Below are positions 17,577-27,049 of a stretch of 40,398 nt of DNA, piece after piece (within the stretch, counting starts at the first letter, position 1; every line of letters starts with the position of its first letter). The notes beneath the pieces were generated by a model. The model did no database searches. It was given only the letters and a program-made list of their open reading frames with translations, and had not been told where the DNA came from. The position numbers and the translations under genes are program-made. This stretch comes from Phycisphaerae bacterium. Lineage in GTDB: Bacteria; Planctomycetota; Phycisphaerae; UBA1845. The stretch spans positions 1 to 40,398 of the forward strand of contig JAJDDY010000079.1 in assembly GCA_029260075.1 (NCBI GenBank), in the 5' to 3' direction.

Positions 17577-18782
17577 CTACGAACAAAACGGCGGCGGCGG
17601 AAACTCGTCTTCGGGTTCCGGCTCCGGCTCGGGTTCCGGTTCGGGTTCCGGTTCGATGGGAGTGTCCAGTAGCACGGTTGTGACACTCGGGAATCCCGCT
17701 TCCACGGGTACTCGAATCTCCACGGGCATACCGGGGATCAACGCACTAAAGCTACGAGCAGCAGCAGTGTCATAATCAGCATACACGGTCTCCGAACTCA
17801 GATAGAAGGACACACCTAATACGGCAAGCCCAGCCGGTCCAAGTCCTTGAATCCGACCCTCAAGGCGGATTTCGTCCTGGGCATCCTCCAAGCCGATCTC
17901 ATAGGCGATGAACCCACCGCCCGTAGTCATTCCACCGTCTATGGCAACCCAATCGCCTATGCGCAATTCATTCAGTCCGGCCACGTTTGCAAATACGGTC
18001 TCTTGTGTGGTGTCAAACACAAGGTTTCCAATATTGACTGAAGTGGGCGTCATCGCCATGATGGGGCCGAGTATGTCGGCGTTACTTCCGTCTGGCATTC
18101 CAAGGGCGATGCTTGAAGACATCGTCGGCACGATGTTAACCCTTGCCGCACCGGTGCGCGTGAAGCCGGTGGGCGACGTGTCATCAGCGACTTGCGCTTG
18201 CAGTAGGAGTACGCCGCTCACCGCCAGGCTTTCCGGTGGCAGTAGGATTGTCGCCATTCCGTCGTTATCGAGTACGCCAGTCCAAGTAACTCCAAGTTCG
18301 TTCGGATCTCGATAGGTACAACTTGAGACCATGAATGCAGCCCCAGGCGGTCCGTCTATGGCAATGAGATTCAGATCTCGCGATCCCATGAATTGCGTTT
18401 GCGGAAAGACCAAGCTTTCGTTGCGGTTGACCGTTAAGAATGCGCTGCCTTGTCCCGTAGCGCCGTCAATGTCAAAGCAAGACGTGCCGGTTCCGAAGTG
18501 GGCCTGGAACGATGCGAAATCGGCAAGATCGGTAGTTCCGCTCGCATCCGAGTCGTAGGCTTCACAAGAAGCGTCTGCGAATATATCACCGGGTCCGGTC
18601 AAACACGACGTCAAGTCCGCAAGAACGGCTAGTCCGCTGAGTTGACGGGGACTAACTGGCGCGAAGACCGAACTGCTCTTGGGTACGCGAACGCGGTACC
18701 GGTTTTTTTCTAACGCGTATCCGGATGTTCCGTAGACTACGAGGGCCAGTAGTGCGGTTGCTGATATCAAACGGTGGTTCAT
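17577..18782 (-). CDS. Exported DUF5666-like protein with Glu-Pro tail
   Basis: The 401-residue protein begins with a signal peptide (MNHRLISATALLALVVYGTS). It continues with a dockerin-like region ('DLTSCLTGPGDIF' and 'DSDASGTTDLADFASFQAHF') that would bind calcium. Two later segments, 'TSVNIGNLVFDTTQETVF' with 'LRIGDWVAIDGG', and 'IRLEGRIQGL' with 'SSETVYADYD', look like OB-fold DUF5666 repeats. The C-terminus is a run of seven Glu-Pro units followed by DEFPPPPFCS. The start is set by GGGAG six bases upstream of the ATG at 18782; a longer frame to 18953 overlaps the neighbour and lacks a signal. It starts 40 bp after the stop of the giant protease gene on the same strand, so both are probably one operon. 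Function is unknown; a surface-exposed or wall-spanning role is plausible. Confidence 0.72.
   Translation of the reverse strand: MNHRLISATALLALVVYGTSGYALEKNRYRVRVPKSSSVFAPVSPRQLSGLAVLADLTSCLTGPGDIFADASCEAYDSDASGTTDLADFASFQAHFGTGTSCFDIDGATGQGSAFLTVNRNESLVFPQTQFMGSRDLNLIAIDGPPGAAFMVSSCTYRDPNELGVTWTGVLDNDGMATILLPPESLAVSGVLLLQAQVADDTSPTGFTRTGAARVNIVPTMSSSIALGMPDGSNADILGPIMAMTPTSVNIGNLVFDTTQETVFANVAGLNELRIGDWVAIDGGMTTGGGFIAYEIGLEDAQDEIRLEGRIQGLGPAGLAVLGVSFYLSSETVYADYDTAAARSFSALIPGMPVEIRVPVEAGFPSVTTVLLDTPIEPEPEPEPEPEPEPEDEFPPPPFCS
17611..17655 (-). repeat. Hexanucleotide repeat encoding a (Glu-Pro)7 tail
   Basis: Imperfect 6-bp units (GAACCG/GAACCC/GAGCCG on the minus strand) encode alternating Glu and Pro near the C-terminus of the DUF5666-like protein. 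Codon usage varies between units, so the run looks selected as protein and not freshly expanded. Confidence 0.75.
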
Positions 18783-18822
18783 CACAATCTCCCATTCGTT
18801 GCACGCAAGCGTTAATGCCTTC

Positions 18823-21800
18823 CTAATTCCCGACGTCCACGGTTCCGCAGATCTCGTTCGAAAATCCCGACTCAATACCATCTCGCATGAGCGTGATGAC
18901 GTAGCAGAAGAGTCCGTTGCCAGGTTCGTCGTCGTAGTTTGTATCACCGCCATCGACTACTGCGACGATCGAATACGGGCCTCCGGAAACACCAGCCCGG
19001 TAGATTGTAATCATCGCCGTGTCCGGATCGGTGACCGCATTCCATGTAAGGCGCGACGCCTGGTCAAACACACCGGCAAAGCCGGTCGGGGGCTGAGTCC
19101 CCGAACAAGGAATCGGGTCGCAAAGCCCGCCAAGACAGGTGTCACCGGGGCATGCGTCGCCATTGGAACACGCTTGGCCGTCCGGAATCGGATTCGCAAC
19201 GCATGCCGCGCTTGCCTCATCACAAGCACCGGTGTTACATTGGTCGGCAAGGCCCCCACAATCCATTGGCGTACCTACCTGGCAATCCAACAGCGCGTCA
19301 CATGTTTCGGCACCATTACAGATCAGGCCATCGTTACAGGCGAGGTCGCTAGGTATGTGGACGCAACGATCGGTTACACCATCGCACGAGTCGGTCGTAC
19401 AGGTGATTCCGTCATTGCAGTCAGCCGGAATCCCGGATCGGCATTGTCCAAGGACATCGCACAGTTCCAGACCGTTGCAGAACAATCCGTCGTCACAATC
19501 GGCGTCGACAAGACAGCCAACGCACATATCACTTTGTTCATCGCAAGGTTGACCGGCGCACGGATCTGACCCGGGTCCGCAGCCAAGCGCAACGTCACAG
19601 ACTTCGATTCCGTCGCAGAACAGACCGTTGTCGCACGCGATGTCGTTCGGGACGTTGTAGCACAACGCTGTGGCTTCATCACATGCGTCGATCGTACAGC
19701 CAATTCCATCGTCACAATTCACTGGTGCAGTCGGCTGACATCCGAACGCCGTGTCGCACACCTCGACGCCGTCACAGAAAATTCCATTGTCGCACAAGAG
19801 ATCGTCGGGCTGACCCTGGCAAGAATCGGTCACAGCGTCGCAGAAGTCGGTTGTGCAACCAATTCCGTCGTCGCAGAACACGGGTGTTCCCGCCAAGCAC
19901 CCAAGGATGACATCGCACACTTCGGCACCGTCGCAGAAAACACCGTTGTCGCACAGCGCATCATCCACGACACTCTGACACGATTGCGTGGCTTCCACGC
20001 ACGAATCGACTGTACAGCCAATCCCATCGTCGCAGTTGAACGAGATGCCGCTTCGGCAGAATCGATTGAGGCAAACTTCGGCTCCATTGCAGAACAATCC
20101 GTCGTCGCACTCAACATCGGTTACGCATTGCGTTGTCGTCCCCACGCTCAGACCGGCGCTAACGTCCGTCGGTCCGGCGGGATCGCCACCCGTGAATCGC
20201 AGCAGGCCGGCGTCGAAGAATCCATCCACCAGACCCGTCGCGTCAGCAGTGACGTCGATCAGCGTGGATTGTCCCGGTGCCATCACGCCGTTTCGCGGAA
20301 AGATCGTCAGCCACGCCAACCCTTCAATCGCCTTGGCCGCGTTGACCCGCCCGCCAGTAACCGTAAGTCCAGCCATGGATGGAATGAGCTCTACGCTGTC
20401 CATGAGCTTCTGCTTGAGTTCAAGAACCGGGAGCGCTGGATTGCGCGATAACACTAACGCCGCCACGCCACTGACATGCGGTGTGGCCATGGACGTTCCG
20501 CTAATGGTTCGATATGTGCCGCCCGGCGAAGTGCTCAGGATGTCCGAGCCAGGTGCGGCCAGATCCACCGAGAGGGCTCCCCAATTACTGAACCACGAGC
20601 GCTCATCCAGATGATTGATCGCGGCGACGCTGAGAATAGTCGGGGAGTCATAGGCCGCAGGATACATCGGGCTGATGTCTGCGTTTCTGGCGCTGTTTCC
20701 CGCTGCGGCGACGAACAGTTGCCCGGCAGCCCCCGCCGCATCGATCGCATTTTTCAGGGCGATGCTGAACGCCCCGCCGCCCCAGGAATTGCTCGTGAGA
20801 TGCGCACCTTGGGCGACGGCATAATCGACCGCGGCAATGGCATCGGCGGTCGTTCCGCTTCCGGCGGAGTTCAAGAACTTCAGTGCCATCAAGCTGACGT
20901 TCCAGTTGACACCCACCACGCCCAACGTGTTGTTCCCCAAGGCCCCAATCGTTCCGGCCACATGGGTTCCGTGGAAATGGTCGTCGAACGGGTTCCCATT
21001 GGTCGCGACGCCGGTTCCGCTGGTCCATCGCGCACCGTAGATATCATCCACGATTCCGTTCGCGTCGTCGTCGACGCCGCTAATGCCGTTGAGTTCCGCG
21101 GCGTTCGTCCACATGTTCGCAGCAAGCTCGGGATGGTTGTAATCAATACCCGTATCAATCACCGCGACAATAATGTCGCGGCTTCCGGTCGTGACGTCCC
21201 ATGCTTCTGGTGCGTCGATATCCGCATCGATCGAGCCGCCGGTTTGCCCCGCGTTGTTCATTCCCCAGAGTGAACCGTAGCTGGGGTCATCCGGTGCCAG
21301 CGCAGTTGTCCAAATGTAGTTTGGCTCCACATAGGCAACCTCCGGCCGGGCTGCGTACGCCACCGCAACGTCCCGAAGATTCGACTGGGGTGGTACCTGG
21401 ACGATATCGACCGGCGTCAACTGACACGAATAGGCGACTGTCGTCCCACACGCTTCGTGGATCTGTTGGCGACGGAGTGATTGTACTCGAACCTCTTCGA
21501 TGCTTGATCGGATTCGCGCGGATGTGCGACCCCGATTACGGGCGTTGGGGACGGGCTGAGTGCGGAACCCGACAATCAGAGAGTTCGGCACATGATCCTT
21601 CGTCCAATCCGGTGCTACGTTTGGTGCGTTCTTCCGTGGTTCCGCGACCGGCTGACGGGCGGTCAGAGGCTGTCCCGCCGGCACCGGCAAATCCGCAACC
21701 CGCCAGGTGGCCGACGCAGTACCGACGTTGGTCAGCAGAATCTGATTAAGCTGGGACGTCCCCGGGGCAAGCGAATACTCCAGCGTCATTGTATCAACCA

Positions 21801-24800
21801 TCAGACGCGGTACGCCCTGCGTCGAGAAACTCCACACCGGCCCGGTTGCCTGTCCGCAGCAATCGCTCGTGACTACCTGCCAGTAATACGTCGTCACCTC
21901 CGCGAGTGGGCCCGTGGCTACGGTCGGCGTAGTGAGCCCCGAGGCCAGGAGTGCCAGCGGCGGATCGACCGTATCGAAATAGACGTCAAACGTGTTTGGG
22001 CAGTGAACAGGTGCGGGCGGTCCGCCGTCCCAGGATAGCTGAGTTTCAAGCGCTGTATCGGTGGAAAGGTCAGCCGGCGTCGGTGTGGTTGCCGCCGCCG
22101 GAACCGTGCACGCGCCGACTGTCAACAAGAATGATGCCATCGTCGTGGCACCGCAGCTGTCGGTCGCCGTCACAGTCACCGGATAATCGCCAACGACGGT
22201 ATCAATGACGGTGGCGACCGAAACCACGCCCGTTGCAGCTTCGACGGTCAGCGAACCACTGATCGGAAGACCTACGGGATCCACCGTAATGGATGTGATA
22301 GCCCCATTCGTATCGGCAGGCGGTACCGTGGGGACAACCGAAACTGAGTCCACGGCGGCTACCGTTGTCGCCGCATACGCACCCAGAGTCGGCGCCGTAT
22401 TCGCGGAAACAACGACGTCAAGGCTCGCCGTAACCACGAACAGATCGCTATCCGTGACGGACAACGTGACCGCGTGACTCCCGGCCGCCGTACCGCACGC
22501 CGCAGAGGCGACCGCCGAGACGGTACCAGCCAGATTTGAAACAGACACGGTGATGCCCACGGGCGCGCCAGAGACCGAGACCAATAACGATCCGGGTGAA
22601 TCAATAACATCTGAGACCGTCGCCACCGGACCAGTTACGCTCGGACCGCCCTCGACGACCGCCACGTCCCCCGTGATCGTTATCGTAGGCGGTGATACGG
22701 GCGGCGGCAGCGTCGACAGCGAAGCGCCGGCTATTCCGGCGATCGGCGCCTGATTTCCGGCGGCGTCGTATGCGCTAATCCAAATATCGTACGTCGTTCC
22801 AGGGTTCAGGGTCGAAACCGTGTAGGTCGTACCCAAGCCCACGGAATCAGCGATGTTGAATACGAGCGTTCCCGCGCCGGCCTCCTGACCTTTAATCAGA
22901 TACCCGGCCACACCTCGATCGTCTGTCGCGGCGGTCCAGGCGAGATCCGCACCGAACGCGGTGATGCCCGTGATTGTTGGGGGTGGTGTCGTCGAAGGCG
23001 GCGCTGTGTCCGGACCGAGCGTCACCGCGTAGTTGACTAGCAGCTCGTCGAAACCGACAACGCTCGTCCCCCGCACTGTGACCGAACCGCTACCGATCTG
23101 CCCTTCGGTCGGCGCCCAGGAAATCCGACCGGTAATCGCATCGATGATCATCCCCACCGGCGCGCCAATCAGTTCGTACGTCGGTGCCGGGAATCCACCG
23201 GAGTTAATCGCATACATACCCAGAACGCCAGTCTGCGTGGCGAAGACCTCGCCGATCGGATTGTGATAGATCCAGGGCGCGCTATAGAACTGTACGGTGA
23301 TCACGGGACTCCCCCATGACGAATTCCCGCTTGTATCAATGGCTCTTACGTAGTACCGGTGCGACGACGAAGTCGCCGTAACCGTTACAGACGTTCCGGT
23401 TACGCCCGGTATGTGCAGCACGAAACCCTTTACGAATCGGTTGACGCGTCGCCAGCGGTACACGTCGTAGTGTGATACGGCCACATTGTCCGTCGAAGCG
23501 ACCCAGGAAAGAAGGGCCGTGGTTTCCGTTACGTTGCCGGCGGTCAGCCCCGTGGGCACTGATGGCGCCGTGGTGTCGACGACCGTTACCTGCGATGTCT
23601 GCTCATCGAATCCCAATGTGTTTTCGGCACGTACGACCACGGCGTGGGGTCCGCCAAGTTGATCGGCCGTCGGAGTAAAACTCATAGCGCCCGTCGCCGC
23701 ATCCATGGTCATACCGATCGGTGCTGTGACAATCGAGAATGTTGGCGACGGATTGCCGTTTGCAGCGATGGTCCGTCCGAATCCGGTTCCCACATCGATC
23801 TGCACATCGAACGGCGATGACGTGATGAGCGGTGTCGCGTTGTCGACGTTCGCGACGACCGGCGGAGAGACCACCTCGGCTTCAGAGATGTCCGTGGCCT
23901 TGGCGGTCAGCGTGTGGGATCCGTCGCTTCCAAGATTAGTGTTCCACGAGATGGTAAACGGTGGATTCGTGGCTTTTCCGAATTGCACACCGTCTACGAA
24001 GAACTTGACCTGCGTTACGTTCTGGTCATTGGTTGTCGTCGCTGTTACGGGAACAATGTCGGACACTGTTGCGCCGTAGGTCGGATCCACGATATCCACG
24101 GACAGATTAGGAATCCCGACAATCGCTATCGACCGCACCACGCTCCGATCCGTTCCGTTGACATCGTCCCGCACGACAAGCGATATTTCGTAAATGCCGT
24201 TTCGCTGGTAGGTGTGCTGCGGGTTGGGGACAGTCGATGACGTGTAATCGCCGAAGTCCCAAATCCATTCCACAATGCTTCCGTCGTTGTCCTTGCTCAG
24301 ATCTTCGAAACTGCCTACCGCCCCATTGACCTCGTAGGCGAAGTCAGCCGTCGGCAGTTGATTGGCGCCGGGATCAACCCACGTCCCGAATTCGAATGCG
24401 CCCATGTCGACTACCGGTGCCGGGCCGACGCCGTTGTCCACGGTGGTTGGATCGTCGAAGTAGCGCGGGTTTCCGTCGATGTCGGCGGTGATGTCCGTCG
24501 GTACGGCGGTGTTGTCCGCAGCGTCGATGCACGGTGAGCCGAAGCTCAGACGAATGTCATCGTCGGCGTTGCCGAGGATTCCGTCAGCACCGTCCACGTC
24601 CACAAAGATTGGGTCCATATCCAGGGTACCGGGGAAGTTTGTCGGATCGGGCGGATCCTCTCCGGGAAGCGGCTGGAACAAACCGCGAATACAACTGTTC
24701 CTGATCATCGGGTTGCCCTGAATCTGCTGGTCGATCAACGGCGCACCAACCTCAGTGGCGATGTTGGTCCAAAGAATCGAGTTCGTGATCGTTACATCCG

Positions 24801-25950
24801 GACTGGCCCAAACGCCGCCGACGTTGCGGGACTTGTTGGCATGAAACGTGCAGTTTGTGATATTTGAGATACCACCCGCAACGATCGCGCCACCGAACCC
24901 GCCGAAATCGTATGGCGCGACGCTGAAGCGTTTTGCTTCGTTGCTTGCAAACAGGCAATTCGAGAAATCGGTATCGCCGAAAGAATACACGGCGCCCCCG
25001 GCCATCGCCCAATTCGACCGGAATATGCTGTTTTTGATGGCTCCACCGTCGGCATGAATGAGCATGGCGCCACCGAGAGTGTCGTAGCTGCCGTATGTAA
25101 ACCGCCAAGTGGCGACATTACCTTCAAACAAGCATCCGTCTACGAGAACGGGTGCGTTGAAATACGAATAGATTGCTGCGGCGTGTCCTTGGGCACCGCC
25201 GTTTTGATGCGCCGTATTGTTTAGAAACTTGGAGTTTGTGACTGTAAGCGTGTACGCTGTGGGAGAAGCGCTATTCGCCCCATGATATATGCCCCCACCG
25301 TTCCCTCCCAACGCATAGTTGCCGGTGAACACGCAGTTTGAAACCGTCGCGGGGCTTTCATATAAGTAAAGACCCGCTCCGCTGTGGGAGAGGTTTTGTG
25401 CAAAAGTGCAATCGTTCAAGGTGAGCGTGCTGTTTGTGGAGTACATTCCGGCCGCTATGCCGTTGATGCCGCTGGATTGCCAGGCATAGCCGCGTGTGAC
25501 GGTCACGCCATCAAGAATTACGTCGGTGACGCCTATCGCCCTGATAACGTGATGGCTATTCTCACCCATATTCCCCCAGCCAGGCGGGTCGTCGCCGTTC
25601 AGGTCACCCGTGAGGATGGTTGGATTGGCTAACGGGTCGCGATCAGTGCGGAGCGTTTCCGTGCCGGCAAACCCACCAAAGACCGCTTGGCCGGTCTGGA
25701 GTACGAATGACGTATCCCGATTGCCGCCCGGCAGTGCAGGCGCATAGGTCCCCGCTGCGACCCAAATCTCGGCGCCTGGAACGGCAAGCGCATCGCGCAA
25801 CTCGCTGTACGCGTCGACCCAACTCGATCCGGTACCTGCGCCAGTTGCGGTTTTGTCTACATAGACAACCTGTTGCGCAGCCGTGCTTGAAGCAAATGCG
25901 CCAGTTAGCGAGATACATGTGACCCAAACTGTCAAGGACGAATGGTTCAT
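18823..25950 (-). CDS. Giant exported subtilisin-like protease with beta-helix, PKD, Ig/FN3 and Cys-rich modules
   Basis: The 2375-residue protein starts with a signal peptide (cut near STAAQ). In order it shows a right-handed beta-helix region (about 28-525) ending in a 'GNPRYFDD...VDMGAFEFG' module, a PKD domain (about 540-615, with WDFGD), an Ig-like domain, putative-Ig and fibronectin III modules (to about 1100), further cadherin/Ig-like repeats, and a subtilisin-type protease with its own I9-like propeptide (about 1450-1565, ending ARPEVAYVEPNYIW). Catalytic residues are intact: Asp1599 in VIDTGIDYNHPEL, His1660 in HGTHVAG and Ser1820 in SGTSMATPHVSG. Six Cys-rich repeats (1942-2282) and a fibronectin-like end follow. 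GGGA lies upstream of the ATG. It is probably a surface or secreted protease. The neighbouring kinase/sigma pair lies upstream on the same strand, separated by a 1.1-kb spacer. Confidence 0.85.
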   Translation of the reverse strand: MNHSSLTVWVTCISLTGAFASSTAAQQVVYVDKTATGAGTGSSWVDAYSELRDALAVPGAEIWVAAGTYAPALPGGNRDTSFVLQTGQAVFGGFAGTETLRTDRDPLANPTILTGDLNGDDPPGWGNMGENSHHVIRAIGVTDVILDGVTVTRGYAWQSSGINGIAAGMYSTNSTLTLNDCTFAQNLSHSGAGLYLYESPATVSNCVFTGNYALGGNGGGIYHGANSASPTAYTLTVTNSKFLNNTAHQNGGAQGHAAAIYSYFNAPVLVDGCLFEGNVATWRFTYGSYDTLGGAMLIHADGGAIKNSIFRSNWAMAGGAVYSFGDTDFSNCLFASNEAKRFSVAPYDFGGFGGAIVAGGISNITNCTFHANKSRNVGGVWASPDVTITNSILWTNIATEVGAPLIDQQIQGNPMIRNSCIRGLFQPLPGEDPPDPTNFPGTLDMDPIFVDVDGADGILGNADDDIRLSFGSPCIDAADNTAVPTDITADIDGNPRYFDDPTTVDNGVGPAPVVDMGAFEFGTWVDPGANQLPTADFAYEVNGAVGSFEDLSKDNDGSIVEWIWDFGDYTSSTVPNPQHTYQRNGIYEISLVVRDDVNGTDRSVVRSIAIVGIPNLSVDIVDPTYGATVSDIVPVTATTTNDQNVTQVKFFVDGVQFGKATNPPFTISWNTNLGSDGSHTLTAKATDISEAEVVSPPVVANVDNATPLITSSPFDVQIDVGTGFGRTIAANGNPSPTFSIVTAPIGMTMDAATGAMSFTPTADQLGGPHAVVVRAENTLGFDEQTSQVTVVDTTAPSVPTGLTAGNVTETTALLSWVASTDNVAVSHYDVYRWRRVNRFVKGFVLHIPGVTGTSVTVTATSSSHRYYVRAIDTSGNSSWGSPVITVQFYSAPWIYHNPIGEVFATQTGVLGMYAINSGGFPAPTYELIGAPVGMIIDAITGRISWAPTEGQIGSGSVTVRGTSVVGFDELLVNYAVTLGPDTAPPSTTPPPTITGITAFGADLAWTAATDDRGVAGYLIKGQEAGAGTLVFNIADSVGLGTTYTVSTLNPGTTYDIWISAYDAAGNQAPIAGIAGASLSTLPPPVSPPTITITGDVAVVEGGPSVTGPVATVSDVIDSPGSLLVSVSGAPVGITVSVSNLAGTVSAVASAACGTAAGSHAVTLSVTDSDLFVVTASLDVVVSANTAPTLGAYAATTVAAVDSVSVVPTVPPADTNGAITSITVDPVGLPISGSLTVEAATGVVSVATVIDTVVGDYPVTVTATDSCGATTMASFLLTVGACTVPAAATTPTPADLSTDTALETQLSWDGGPPAPVHCPNTFDVYFDTVDPPLALLASGLTTPTVATGPLAEVTTYYWQVVTSDCCGQATGPVWSFSTQGVPRLMVDTMTLEYSLAPGTSQLNQILLTNVGTASATWRVADLPVPAGQPLTARQPVAEPRKNAPNVAPDWTKDHVPNSLIVGFRTQPVPNARNRGRTSARIRSSIEEVRVQSLRRQQIHEACGTTVAYSCQLTPVDIVQVPPQSNLRDVAVAYAARPEVAYVEPNYIWTTALAPDDPSYGSLWGMNNAGQTGGSIDADIDAPEAWDVTTGSRDIIVAVIDTGIDYNHPELAANMWTNAAELNGISGVDDDANGIVDDIYGARWTSGTGVATNGNPFDDHFHGTHVAGTIGALGNNTLGVVGVNWNVSLMALKFLNSAGSGTTADAIAAVDYAVAQGAHLTSNSWGGGAFSIALKNAIDAAGAAGQLFVAAAGNSARNADISPMYPAAYDSPTILSVAAINHLDERSWFSNWGALSVDLAAPGSDILSTSPGGTYRTISGTSMATPHVSGVAALVLSRNPALPVLELKQKLMDSVELIPSMAGLTVTGGRVNAAKAIEGLAWLTIFPRNGVMAPGQSTLIDVTADATGLVDGFFDAGLLRFTGGDPAGPTDVSAGLSVGTTTQCVTDVECDDGLFCNGAEVCLNRFCRSGISFNCDDGIGCTVDSCVEATQSCQSVVDDALCDNGVFCDGAEVCDVILGCLAGTPVFCDDGIGCTTDFCDAVTDSCQGQPDDLLCDNGIFCDGVEVCDTAFGCQPTAPVNCDDGIGCTIDACDEATALCYNVPNDIACDNGLFCDGIEVCDVALGCGPGSDPCAGQPCDEQSDMCVGCLVDADCDDGLFCNGLELCDVLGQCRSGIPADCNDGITCTTDSCDGVTDRCVHIPSDLACNDGLICNGAETCDALLDCQVGTPMDCGGLADQCNTGACDEASAACVANPIPDGQACSNGDACPGDTCLGGLCDPIPCSGTQPPTGFAGVFDQASRLTWNAVTDPDTAMITIYRAGVSGGPYSIVAVVDGGDTNYDDEPGNGLFCYVITLMRDGIESGFSNEICGTVDVGN
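19105..20127 (-). repeat. Six tandem Cys-rich repeats inside the giant protease
   Basis: Units of about 53 codons (roughly 159 bp) follow one another. Each has a pattern like CDDGLFCNGAEVC, a middle C-x(6-8)-C, then CDDGIGCTTDFCD and a final C, followed by a short acidic linker. The fourth unit is shorter and the sixth is more diverged. Such Cys-rich tandem domains are usually disulfide-bonded and occur in exported proteins. Confidence 0.8.
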
Positions 25951-27049
25951 AGCTGATTCCCAATTCTAGAGTTGGCTAATGTTTCGGTAGTAGTGTAGTC
26001 ACACTGGATTTTGAATCCGTGCCCCCACGGACCTAATCCTCAAGCAAGTTCATGTCGAAGTACGTCTTCTTCGAATCACGACACGTGGGCTTACTGGCCA
26101 GACGGCACAGAAGCTCTCTTGGCCCCGTATTCTCTGGGCACACCTTGGCCATCGCTTACGCGAACATTCAAGCGTAGGTCGACACGCCCCTGACCCCGGA
26201 AACCACGTCTTGCAGTAACGCGAGGAAATGGCAAGCGGAGGTCAAGAAATCTCCGCAGGAACGGTCTTGGCGACGTGCCGCCTTGATTTGGGTCGATTTG
26301 CCGGGCGAATATTCTGGCTGGAAGATGGATGAAAGGGACGTCAGTTTTGTGGACATGAGGTCATTTGCGACGGCACAGATCACCCACAAGCTCCTGCACG
26401 CTGAGGTCGAGATCGCCGGCCGAAGTACGCGCAAGGCTGAGCGTCGCGGTGGGACGGAACATGATCGCTCGATAGCCCGTAGCGACAACACCTTGGCTGC
26501 CGCATCGGGATACCGGGAGCAGGCGAGCGAGAAGCCAGAGACTCTCGTAAGCACGACGAGGAGCCGAAGCAGCGCCACGAGCCACTCGACGCGATTTCGA
26601 AAAGGGAGTACTTATTGCCGAAGGTTGAGGGCGTCCATATCGAAGACGTCAACAGTGACAATTTCGGCGCGAGTCGATGTGACCCAGCCGTGAGCGATGG
26701 ACGGAGAGCACCTCGCCGTTCCGCGTGCCCGATGTCAACTATTGATCGGACAAGGCCGCGGAGGCGATGGTCATATCTGCGCAGGATTCGAGTCGTTGAA
26801 ATCACGCCTCAATCATGACGGTCGCCGCGTGCCGAGCGACTCCGGAGAAGATTGACAAGACACAAACCCAGCCAGTTCGGCCTCGAATTCGCGCCAAGAA
26901 GCGGAGTTTGTGGCGAAAACTCGCGCATGAAAGTCCAGAATGTCGGTGTGGATAGCACTGTTGTCTTGACAACCCTGTTTCCGCGACGCGACCGTCTTAC
27001 ACCAGTCCGGCCGCTGCGATAAAGTCTCTTGTCGGAGGAGAAGCGCCAG
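25951..27049. other. Spacer of about 1.1 kb with decayed transposase sequence
   Basis: Apart from the transposase-like segment listed separately, no coding region can be supported. Frames of up to about 140 codons exist on both strands but overlap and carry frequent family-breaking frameshifts. The part next to 25950 should contain the promoter of the giant protease gene; no convincing -35/-10 pair was found. Confidence 0.5.
26417..26611 (-). pseudogene. Integrase-type (IS3/IS481-like) transposase fragment
   Basis: A minus-strand frame carries 'WLVALLRLLVVLTRVSGFSL', then YPDAAAKVLSLRAIERS and 'RRSALRVLR'. This resembles the helical region before the catalytic core in a group of rve-type transposases, where one finds L-L-R-L-L-L-V-L-x-R-x-S-G-F, then a K-x-x-L-L-R-A-I-E-R-A segment and L-R-A-V-L-R-V-L. 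An in-frame stop lies upstream and a frameshift appears right after the last block, so no functional protein is made. The catalytic core was not recognised downstream. Assignment rests on remembered family pattern only. Confidence 0.45.

Noticed and set aside
19105-20127. Regular 159-bp repeats as a CRISPR-like array
   Set aside because: The repeat is a coding unit with a conserved Cys pattern and no constant short repeat separated by unique spacers.
19139-20451. Long plus-strand frames opposite the Cys-rich repeats
   Set aside because: They follow from the repeated, stop-poor codons of the minus-strand gene; no start site or domain supports them.
26283-26693. Plus-strand frame of 136 codons in the 1.1-kb spacer
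   Set aside because: It is antisense to the transposase-like fragment, which has the better family match, and its composition is typical of a shadow frame.
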